Under the pieces are notes generated by a model, which had not been told where the DNA came from, made no database searches, and saw only the letters and a program-made list of their open reading frames with translations. The position numbers and the translations under genes were made by a program. Positions 47,900 to 56,884 of a DNA stretch of 64,000 nucleotides are shown here, piece after piece. Source of the DNA: Apostichopus japonicus (lineage: Eukaryota; Echinodermata; Holothuroidea; Aspidochirotida; Stichopodidae); assembly GCF_037975245.1 (NCBI RefSeq), contig NC_092579.1, positions 32,071,666 to 32,135,665 of the forward strand, read 5' to 3'. Each line of letters begins with the position of its first letter. The stretch's first letter is position 1.

Positions 47900-48198
47900 A
47901 TTCCAATGAACCTTTCATCAGCAAAGGAATGGCGCAACTCGGTCTGAAGGACAATCGACCGCTGGCGGAATGGCTTGACCGGTACAACGCCAACCAGCCG
48001 GACCTGGCCGCCAAGCCCAACTTCACCACATTTCCACTGGACTTTAAGCCGTCACCGTGCAAACCGCTCTTCTTTGACATAGCTCTGAACCATATAGAGT
48101 TACCCTCCTTGGATGAGAAACTGGAACAGAATAAATCGTCCCCGCAGGGGGGTCTGGGTGGGTTCCTGCGTGGATGGTGGAGCGGGGGTGAAAAGTAA
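47900..48198 (+). CDS. SRP68: SRP68 last coding exon
   Basis: After acceptor TTTTTCAG the phase-1 frame gives DSNEPFISKGMAQLGLKDN, RPLAEWLDRYN, NFTTFPLDFKPSPCKPLFF, DIALNHIELPSLDEKLEQ and a C-terminal GLGGFLRGWWSGGEK before TAA at 48196. The FP-F-P-PCKP-FFD-ALNH block is the hallmark of the SRP68 C-terminus, the part that contacts SRP72. The final Gly/aromatic tail is close in type to the vertebrate ending. Codon use is GC-richer than the surroundings, as for a conserved gene. No defect was seen. Confidence 0.95.
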
Positions 48199-49740
48199 CT
48201 CTCGATTTGCCACGATGTCGGAAAAAGGATTTCGGAAAAAGGTCTTTTGTATACATAAGCCGGTAGTATTTGGGAGGGCTCTCACTCTTCTCCTGCATGT
48301 GCTATAATCATCTTTTATTTAAGTTTTATTTGATTTTATTTGTTTTTTAGTATAGAAAACTACACCTTGTTGCAATGCAAACACCTCTGTGTTTGCATTG
48401 CAACAAAGGAAGGCCAAAAAGAATAACACTCACTTTTTTAACCTGGCTTGGCAAACAAAATTTGAAGAATATTCAAAATGGGAATTGGAATTTTATATAT
48501 TTTGGATTTGGTGTTTGTGTGTTTATCTTGTTTATCTTGTTTAGAGAAAAAGAAGAAAAAAACAGCATCTTTATTTGATGGGGCTTTAAAGTTTTAAAAA
48601 TGGGTTTCGGTTGTTGATTTCTTGGTCTACAAACATTGTGGTGCTTGACTGACTGACACTTTATGGGGGCATGATAAGGTGACTGAATTTAGTATTGGCA
48701 GGAGTTATGGATGGTAGTTGGAAGGACCAGGGGTGGGGTGGGGGGTGGTGAGGCGAAGGATAGAGAAGGAGAAATGAAAGTGAAGAGGGAGAATCTTTGA
48801 ATTGAATTTTCAGTTTGCAGTAGCACAGGTTTGCTGCATGATAAGGCTATATTTAAAGAAACTTTCAATAATGCACTCTTCGTGTATATAATTTGGGGTG
48901 TGGTAGTCGGAGCCGGGGGGGGGGGGGGGGTGATTGAGACAGCAATGAAAGGGAGCAACCTTTCCACATATATGTTGTTTGTGCTATGGTAGTAACGTTT
49001 CCTTTTTCAAACTTGAGGGCAAAAAATGTAAAAATTGAGTTATCTAAAATTAATTCAAAATCAGGTTTAGTTAATAAATGAAAGTTAAAGACAATTTTAT
49101 TGATGGTAGCAGGGGCGCCATGGTATTGTAAACTGAATCAGCAATCAGCCATGGAAGGCCAACTCCTTTTTGTTGGGAACTTGTCGTCAAGCAAACCTAT
49201 GGATTCAAGCCCTATCTGGCTAAAGTAAGATGGGGTTATTATTTTTATCTAGGAGAAATCAATTCTTTTTCCCCTCATGTTGAAATGGTCTTCCAAATGT
49301 TTAAAAAAAAATGTCCAAAAAGAATGTACTGGTGTGAATTGGATAGCCACCTGGTGTGACGTAAAAAGGCCATAGGCTTATCCCATATGTACATGTGACT
49401 GCTTAGTATCATTAAATAACTGCCCTCCAGGCTGATATTATAAATAATAGAAACATTATAGAAACTGTCTGTTGTCACCCAACCATCTCAATAGTAGATG
49501 CAGGTATCACTAAGAATGTTTATGAAATATGTATTGCATGTTTTGATTAGTATTTGCATAATAATTTGATGAGGGATAACCTGTTTCTGGACAGGTAGTT
49601 GAAGGGTATTAACTATGGTGGGAGGGATGAAGGTATATCCTGTCCATGAACTGATTTGTCATTAAAAAGAAGAAGTTATTTCAAAGTATCATTCTTTTTG
49701 TTCCTTTTTTTCTTCCTTTTACATGAGTATTGTAAAAGGA
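48199..49740. other. SRP68 3' UTR and downstream sequence
   Basis: No coding signal. It includes an inverted repeat (aaacacctctgtgtttgcattgcaa near 48379-48403, forming a short hairpin), a G15 run near 48915 and AT-rich DNA. A clear AATAAA close to the stop codon was not seen. Confidence 0.45.
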
Positions 49741-49751
49741 AAAGCAAAGAT

Positions 49752-49815
49752 TGAGTTTGAGCCAGGGACCTTGAGATGCAAAAGCAAAAGTCTTTACCAC
49801 TAGACCATTAGGTGG
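49752..49815 (-). ncRNA. tRNA-like sequence 1 (degenerate)
   Basis: On the minus strand the sequence CCCACCTAATGGTCTAGTGG starts a tRNA-like head. The A-box is TGGTCTAGTGGTAAAGACT and a degenerate B-box is AAGGTCCCTGGCTC. The stems do not pair well, so it is probably a tRNA pseudogene or SINE head rather than a working tRNA. Confidence 0.4.
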
Positions 49816-49917
49816 GCCTCTGGTTTCTAAAGCTTTACAAATATTTAAAGATCCTGCAGTTTGGACTTAGTCTTTTTTTGTAAAAACATTTTCTCCACTA
49901 CTCCCTCACCCCCGATT

Positions 49918-50165
49918 AGCTAGTCAGGGGGAGGGGTGGCGGCGAACTCACCTTGTCCGCGTTGAACCTTGTCAGGGGGAGGGGTGGCGGCGAACTCCAC
50001 TTGTCCGCGCCTTTACCTTGTCAGGGGGAGGGGGCGGTGACCTCACCTTGTCCGCACCCTCACCCCCTCTCATCCTCCCCCCTCTCAGCCTCGGTGCTCA
50101 CCTTGTCCACCTGCCAGGAGGAGGGGGACCGCCCGCCTTCGGGATTCACCTTATCCACTTGTCAG
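49918..50165. repeat. GC-rich 48-49 bp minisatellite
   Basis: Three to five imperfect copies of GTCAGGGGGAGGGGTGGCGG, followed by cgaactcaccttgtccgcg, begin near 49923, 49972 and 50020, with weaker copies to 50165. It is GC-rich in an AT-rich region. Confidence 0.8.
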
Positions 50166-50177
50166 AACTCCTTTTGT

Positions 50178-50270
50178 GAATACTCACCTGGGGCTTGAAC
50201 CGATGCAATCCAAACCAATCGCTTACTGAACGATGGAATAACCAATTACACCATTTCGGTTCCCTCTGGA
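50178..50270 (-). ncRNA. tRNA-like sequence 2 (degenerate)
   Basis: The minus strand reads GAACCGAAATGGTGTAATTG, with an A-box-like TGGTGTAATTGGTTATTCC. About 40 bases later comes a B-box-like GGTTCAAGCCCC. Spacing is tRNA-like, but a full cloverleaf could not be drawn by eye. Likely a tRNA pseudogene or SINE head. Confidence 0.4.
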
Positions 50271-50356
50271 AAAACTTCGTTTCTTATATTTATACTTCCA
50301 CTCCCTCCAAAGAACAGAAAAGTAAAAGGCTCTGTCTAGACATTAACCGCAGACAT

Positions 50357-51550
50357 GATGCTCTGTCTGGGAATCGAACCGGAGACATGGAGTTTGTCGG
50401 TGTCTCTCCAGTCCAGAGCACTACCAACTGCGCCACTAGAACTGTTGAGAATTAATGCTCGTTTCTAATATTTAAACTTCAAAGTCCAGAATGGAAGAAG
50501 GAAAAGAAAAGAAAATCAAAATGCTCTCTCTGGGAATCGAACCTGAGACATGGAGTTTGTGAGTCCAGAGCACTACCAACTGCGCCACTAGAACTGTTGA
50601 GAATTAATGCTCGTTTCTAATATTTAAACTTCAAAGTCCAGAATGGAAGAAGGAAAAGAGAAAAAATCAAAATGCTGTGTCTGGGAATCGAACCTGAGAC
50701 ACGGAGTTTGTGAGTCCAGAGCACTACCAACTGCGCCACTAGAACTGTTGAGAATTAATGCTCGTTTCTAATATTTAAACTTCAAAGTCCAGAATGGAAG
50801 AAGGAAAAGAGAAAAAAATCAAAATGCTCTCTCTGGGAATCGAACCTGAGACATGGAGTTTGTGAGTCCAGAGCACTACCAACTGCGCCACTAGAACTGT
50901 TGAGAATTAATGCTCGTTTCTAATATTTAAACTTCAAAGTCCAGAATGGAAGAAGGAAAAGAGAAAAAATCAAAATGCTGTGTCTGGGAATCGAACCTGA
51001 GACACGGAGTTTGTGAGTCCAGAGCACTACCAACTGCGCCACTAGAACTGTTGAGAATTAATGCTCGTTTCTAATATTTAAACTTCAAAGTCCAGAATGG
51101 AAGAAGGAAAAGAAAAGAAAATCAAAATGCTCTCTCTGGGAATCGAACCTGAGACATGGAGTTTGTGAGTCCAGAGCACTACCAACTGCGCCACTAGAAC
51201 TGTTGAGAATTAATGCTCGTTTCTAATATTTAAACTTCAAAGTCCAGAATGGAAGAAGGAAAAGAGAAAAAAATCAAAATGCTGTGTCTGGGAATCGAAC
51301 CTGAGACACGGAGTTTGTGAGTCCAGAGCACTACCAACTGCGCCACTAGAACTGTTGAGAATTAATGCTCGTTTCTAATATTTAAACTTCAAAGTCCAGA
51401 ATGGAAGAAGGAAAAGAGAAAAAAATCAAAATGCTCTGTCTGGGAATCGAACCTGAGACACGGACTTTGTCAGTCCAGAGCACTACCAACTGCTCCACTA
51501 GAACTGTTGAGAATTAATGCTCGTTTCTAATATTTAAACTTCAAAGTCCA
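50357..51550 (-). repeat. 8-copy tandem array of a tRNA-like 152-bp unit
   Basis: The motif TGGGAATCGAACC (minus strand GGTTCGATTCCCA, a perfect B-box) occurs at 50368, 50531, 50682, 50834, 50985, 51137, 51289 and 51441. The spacing is 151-152 bp, except for the first at 163 bp, which has an 11-bp longer middle. Each unit also has minus-strand GTTCTAGTGGCGCAGTTGG with A-box TGGCGCAGTTGG. The roughly 75-bp tRNA-like part is joined to a 77-bp spacer (gagaattaatgctcgtttc...ggaagaaggaaaag). D-arm pairing is good, but the acceptor and T stems are poor, so these are tRNA-derived rather than normal tRNA genes. Internal units alternate between two types (see findings). Confidence 0.88.
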
Positions 51551-51551
51551 G

Positions 51552-52693
51552 ATTTATGACTTATGAAAAAAATAGAAATCATATAAACAAAAAGCCTTTT
51601 CCGGTCACTCGGTCAGATAATTACACGAAATAAGTGTATAACAAAGACAAGGGTGTCTTCTACTCCACGTCTAATTTTAATTTCGATGGGTGCTTCAGAG
51701 AGGACAAGAGAGGGGCCTTAAAAGAGGGGGTTTTCCAAATTGTGCACTTAAAAAGAACACGTATTTCTATCGGGTCCTTTGAGACCACGTATCTCCCGAA
51801 CGGAAGCAGATATGGACCTGGGAGTTGCAGATTTGGGCTCCTGAGCATCGGTTACCCCCTGTCACGTCATATGGGCGAAATCGATTTGGGGTCAATTTTT
51901 GGCAATTTTTATTTGCGACAAAAATAGGTTTTTTGTCTGAAAAGTTTAAAAAGTACTTCTTTTTGATACCCAATTCCAAAATAAACTTCAGATTCGTAAT
52001 CAGCGTGTCGCGAACTACCAGAAAAGATACACATTTATCGAATTTGCGACAACAAGTTTTTGCACCTCAAACTTGAAAAAGTAAGACCGAAAAACTTTTA
52101 CGACGAACAAAGGATTAAAATCTTTTGTTGCCCCTAAAAGTTTTTCCGTTTTCTATTGTTCCTCTGAAAAGTTGCAAACTGAGCGAAATAAAAGGGCGCT
52201 CGACGCATCTTGCCAGTGATACGTGATTTCAAAGCAGTCAAATCAAACCTTTGTTTGTCATCTTGAGTTTTATCTTGACATTTATGAATAAATGGGTCAA
52301 ATTTTGGCATAAATTTTGGAAAAAACTGCTTACGGTTTTTAAAGGTGAAAAAACTTTTTGTCGCAAAGGCGATAAATGTGTATCTTTTCTGGTAGTTCGC
52401 GACACGCTGATTACGAATCTGAAGTTTATTTTGGAATTGGGTGCTGTGTGGGGGCGTGCAGGGGAAAAAAATGATTTGTGATTTATGAAAAAAATAGAAA
52501 TCATATAAACAAAAAGCCTTTCCCGGTCAGATAATTACACGAAATTAGTGTATAACAAAGACAAGGGTGTCTTCTATTCCACGTCTAATTTTAATGTCGA
52601 TGGGTGTTTCAGAGAGGACAAGAGGGGGCTGAAAAGAGGGGTTTTTCAAAATTGTGCACTTATAAAGAACACGTATTTCTATCGGGTCATTTG
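51552..52693 (+). repeat. 0.2-kb direct repeats enclosing an inverted repeat
   Basis: The segment 51552-51780 (from GATTTATGACTTATGAAAAA to cgggtcctttg) recurs at 52480-52693 with about 93 percent identity by eye. Between the copies, about 51958-52060 and 52343-52445 are inverted copies of each other (for example AATCAGCGTGTCGCGAACTA against TAGTTCGCGACACGCTGATT). The layout suggests an LTR-like or composite mobile unit without coding capacity. A sequence at 52107-52255 recurs at 55518-55670. Confidence 0.75.
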
Positions 52694-53028
52694 CAGTGGC
52701 GGAGCTAAGGGTATTGGTCGAGGGGGGCGAGAACGGTCTGTAGGGGCGCTTTCGAAACTATCTAAGCGGAGCGCCACCACGGGTTTGGCGCGGAGCGTAC
52801 CGAAAATTTTGAATAAAGATGCTCCTTAGATCGGCGGAAATGACACTTTCCGGGCCTTGCTAATTTGCAGATAAAGGATAAATGTCAATAGGTAGATGAG
52901 AGCGCAATAAAAACGTCAATAATAGCATATAAAGTGGTAAAAAGCTAAAAAAAGGCGCCAGCAGTCTATTTGAGTCCGTCAGGGGGGGGGGGTATCCGCC
53001 CCCTGACTGTATGGACGCTCCGCCACTG
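52694..53028. mobile_element. hAT-like MITE (CAGTGGCGGAGC ends)
   Basis: Ends CAGTGGCGGAGC and GCTCCGCCACTG are perfect 12-bp inverted repeats. The subterminal CTAAGCGGAGCGCCACCA is shared with the elements at 24084 and 53526. It interrupts the second copy of the 0.2-kb direct repeat right after GGGTCATTTG. No clear 8-bp duplication remains. Confidence 0.8.
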
Positions 53029-53127
53029 CCAGATAGACCACCCCCTCCCCCATGGTACGCCATTTGACGAAAGAATAACACACCCTCAATGCAACCTATA
53101 CCTAATGGACACTTTCGTGGTATGATT

Positions 53128-55345
53128 ATAGTCCCCCAAATGAGCCCATATCCAGCATAGCATATATATGTTCTAATAAAAATACAAAACTCCTAGTAAT
53201 TGCCCACATTATTTTTTCTGAAAAAGGCAAATCTCTTAGAAATATGTGATAAATACAACTTAACGATAATTAGCCAAAGTACCAATCCTAGGATAAACCC
53301 AATAAACAATATTACAGAACTACTTGACTACCCATGTAACCTCAAATCACCTCGCAACTTAAACACATTCGATACAAATCCTAGAAGATGACTAAATCAG
53401 TGACAATTTTTCCACTCGTTTTTGAGCTAGACATAAACCTCAACCGCATACCAAATAACGAAGTGACGTATAATTACAATAAAACAGACTCCCAAAATAC
53501 AACAACCAAAACAACGAGCTAAATTCAGTGGCGGCGGAACCGGGGGGGGGGGGGGTAAGCGCAACACAACTACGTCTTAGGCCAATGATTTGCCTCATTT
53601 CAGCCAGTTCTCCAACATCCCCTGAAAGATATATCCTTCCAATGGTAGCACATTTCCCATGGATATATCCTTCAGGGACATGGGGGGGGGGGAGGGTAGG
53701 TGCGGAGCATTGCAGCCAGAGCATTCAAACGATATGATAATTGATTGTCTCTATCATGCCTCATCGAATATTAGTGTTTTAAATAAGAGTGTAATCAGCT
53801 AAACGCTATACACTCATCAAAATTTGCGTTTACACTACGAGTACACGCAAGGCGTGGAACATGACTCTATGTGCGCAATTAATTATTAAACGAACAAAAA
53901 CACAATATTAGCATTTCACCTGTACTGTATAGGGTACATGCATTCGTGACTGTGCTTGGTTCATAGAAATTTGTTGGCAACTGCACATGGTTTGGAATTA
54001 CCCATTTGTTGACATTAAGAAATGCTTTCTGTTTTTTCTTAGGACATTTATTTAATTATTGCATTTAATTGCAAGTAGTAATTTACTACACTCAAAAACG
54101 TCTTTGCGAGTACACTACGAGTAATAGCTACTCTCTTAAAACACCCTCGAATATACAAATTACAATGCTTTTACAGATTTTTTGGTGCAATCTGAGAAAT
54201 TGCAGGCTTGAGACCCATATCTTAGGGCTAGGTATTCGCAGCATAAAACACTCGGCAAGTGCCGTTTCCGGGCATCTGGGGGTTTGAAAACCCCAAAATT
54301 GTCTTGTACGCTCCGCATCAACCCATGGTGGCGCTCCGCTTAGATAATCTTAACACATTAGCACCCCAATAATTTTCCCGTTCCGCCGCGCCTGGCTAAA
54401 TTACATCGACAATTACTGTGACAGCGTTGCCCATCAATCATATCTTCAATACTTTCAAAAGACACTGTCATTTAAAAACAAAACAGAAAACGAAAACTAA
54501 ATAAGAAAATCCTTACACTTATGAAACTCAGACGTCGCCTACGTAGAACCTATATCATCTCCCGAGACCTAACTCTAAAAACCCAAATTAACCAACTTAA
54601 ATAGCAATAAACAGACAAATATTGGCGGATGAACAAAACCGCGTCCCAAACAACTGCGATTTAATAAGTAATGATAAAAACCCGAAACACTTTTGGAAAA
54701 TTTAAAAAAATCATTAACCCCATTACAACCCCAAACACAGGTAAAACAGACCAAGGCCTTAGAGATAACGTAGGTAACCTCATCACAAAAACTCAAGACC
54801 AAATAAAGCTAATTGAATCGTACTTTAAAAGTATATTCAATATCTACGATGGCCCCCGATACGATATCAGCTGTAAACACGAAATAGACCGTACAATTAT
54901 CAGAAATGCAACCAGCTTTAACACCAACCCATTAGGATGTCTCAACAAAAAACATCCCTCTGCTCAATAAAATAGATATAAACAATTGGTATAGTGCCAC
55001 TAAAAAATGCATCCTCCACTGGTCCTGACAACATAAATGACCAAATGCCTAAAAACTCCCCTCCGATATTCATTAACTCTCATATTTTCCCACTATTTAA
55101 CGAACTCCTTAGACTGGGTTATTTCCCAGCCCCATGGAAATCCGCCAAAAAGATTTTAATACCGAAACTAAGTAAAGACCGCACCAAAATTCAAAACTAT
55201 CGACCAATAGTCTCCTCCCAGCCGTATGTAAGATTTCCGAAAGAATTATAGATAACCGCACCAGATCCCACCTAGAGCAAATTAATCACCTTTCCCCGTA
55301 TCAATCGGGCTAATTCCGCGCACACAAATCTACAATAAACCAAAC
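53128..55345 (+). mobile_element. second copy of the Jockey-like LINE, fragment
   Basis: This aligns by eye to 43518-44936 of the LINE at 41800-46370. Shared strings include CCCAAATGAGCCCATATCCA, the endonuclease-to-RT linker, ACAACATAAATGACC and CCGTATCAATC. Both ends are truncated and a hAT-like MITE sits inside. Open blocks (54671-54970, 54994-55251) are relics of the linker and the start of reverse transcriptase (SAKKILIPKLSKD). Inactive. Confidence 0.85.
53526..54394. mobile_element. hAT-like MITE in LINE, exact 8-bp TSD
   Basis: Starts CAGTGGCGGCGGAACCGG and ends CCCGTTCCGCCGCGCCTG (imperfect inverted termini). It is flanked by GCTAAATT at 53518-53525 and 54395-54402. The uninterrupted sequence agctaaattacatcg is present in the related LINE near 43967, confirming the empty site. 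It carries the family subterminal motif TGGTGGCGCTCCGCTTAG near 54329-54346 (the inverse of that in the other copies). No transposase. Confidence 0.93.
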
Positions 55346-55745
55346 TTTCTGCTGATCTTATTTTTTAAGCCTCTGAAGAAGATCTTGCTAGGATCGAAAC
55401 TTTTACACATTCTATTACACAGGCTCTCTAGTGGATAAGCAGTTTGCTAACAGTTTCATTCTGCTTATCTTTTAGGCCTCTTTTGGCCTCTGCTTATCTT
55501 TTAGGCAGAACAAAGGTTTGTGAATCCTTTGTTCGTTTTAAAAGTTTTTTCGGGTTTCTATTGTTCCTCTGAAGTTGCAAACTGACCAAAAAAGAGGCCG
55601 ATAGAGAGCGCTCCACGCATCTTGCCAGTTATTTCAACGCAGTCAAATCAAACCTTTCTTATTCATAAATGTTCTCCAGTTTCACGGTGTTGTTTCCTCG
55701 GAAATTGTATGCTAAGCGATAGAAGTGTTCAATGTTTTAATCGTA
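55346..55745. repeat. mixed repeat DNA including a copy of 52107-52255
   Basis: 55518-55670 resembles 52107-52255 (TTTCTATTGTTCCTCTGAA, then CATCTTGCCAGT and GCAGTCAAATCAAACCTTT). Before it, cctctgaagaagatcttgctaggatcgaaac near 55369-55400 looks like the end of another mobile element. Family not assigned. Confidence 0.5.
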
Positions 55746-56290
55746 ATTTTTTCTTCAAAAATGGAACGGAGGGTGATAAAATACTGCCTGATACTGTTGT
55801 TTTAACTGGTTGTTGTATATTAATAGTTTTCAACCGCTCCGCGACATGAGCTATGCAGATTCAGGAAACGTTGTCTTGACCATTACTTTAGCAACAAGGC
55901 AATCAAAAGAATTAAGATCTTTTAAGGACTCAAAATGTAGAATATATATTCCAAAATGTTTCAATACCCAGAGAGAACAGTCTTCCTATGTGATATAAAG
56001 ACATACAGATGCTCTATGTATGAGCACATGGACATATTCTTTGATCAATTTGAGCAAGAAAAGCAGCTCTGCCAACCCTTTAATAATTAATGAGTAACAT
56101 GACATTGTTTTATTTTCACTATGAAACATTTTCACAAGTTACTGCCAAACCTAGAGTCATGTAGTATAAATCACTGAAAATAATGCCAATTTTGAGACCA
56201 TTTGAAATATGAAGTTCAATAAAGGTGTACGTTTTGAGTTATCCTGTACAGCATTTGAACATCACCCTCCGTTCCATTTTGAAGAAAAAT
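55746..56290. mobile_element. MITE with 30-bp TIRs and TA duplication
   Basis: The left end ATTTTTTCTTCAAAAATGG, continuing AACGGAGGGTGAT (55746-55777), is repeated inverted at 56261-56290 with two single-base length differences. TA dinucleotides flank it at 55744-55745 and 56291-56292, as for Tc1/mariner-like elements. The 545-bp interior has no transposase. Short frames inside (for example 55810-55998) are not convincing genes. Confidence 0.88.
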
Positions 56291-56330
56291 TAGCATTATT
56301 TCTCAACAGTTGCAGTGACGCAGTGGTTAG

Positions 56331-56512
56331 CAAGGGCGTAGGAACCGAGGGGCTGGGCTGGATCTAACTGCGCCAAAGTTCAATACAGGGGAACTTGAAA
56401 TGCAGCTATTGGTCAAGAAAAATTGGTGGGGACACGGTATATTATGTCCCCACTACTGAAAAAAAGTTGATGGGGACGCGTCCTGCTGTCCCCACCAGGA
56501 TCTGCGCCCATG
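56331..56512. mobile_element. small hAT-like MITE, possibly inside a tRNA-like head
   Basis: Starts CAAGGGCGTAGGAACCGAGG and ends CCAGGATCTGCGCCCATG, imperfect inverted termini of the same type as the element at 32479. Flanking 8-mers (gtggttag and gtttgaag) match at only 4 of 8 positions. The left flank GCAGTGACGCAGTGGTTAGC resembles a tRNA A-box, and the right flank ggtttgaag resembles a B-box start, so it may sit within a SINE head. Confidence 0.5.
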
Positions 56513-56884
56513 GTTTGAAGGCTGTTCATCCTGGAACGCCATTTTCATGCTCACTGATATGATGTGATATCTGCTGTTTGCTTAACAAATTCGAATAATT
56601 GAAATGAGACTGAAATATATAACTTTGATCTGTTTATTGTGCAATTCCCCACATTCTTTTCATTTCGAAAGACGCACAGTTTCAAGTTCAGTTCACTGAA
56701 GGTTTCGATTCTCTATCTGCCTTCAGTTTAGGTAAGATCTTGGGATATTCATCCCTAGATATCGCTGGATATTGCTAGAAATCCATACAGCACAGTGTTC
56801 TTGGTATTTCTTGGGATTTTTCGGGCCTGATCTTGGGAAATTGCAAAATCGGGAGTGGTTACACTCCATTTAGGTCAGTGCACG

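Noticed and set aside
50357-51550. Regular repeat-spacer pattern resembling a CRISPR array
   Set aside because: Units are 152 bp, spacers are conserved, and the repeats hold Pol III box words. The genome is eukaryotic, so it is a tRNA-like tandem repeat.
55369-55400. Hammerhead-like or Penelope terminal motif (ctgaagaag...gatcgaaac)
   Set aside because: The CTGATGA core is not present and no Penelope protein lies upstream.
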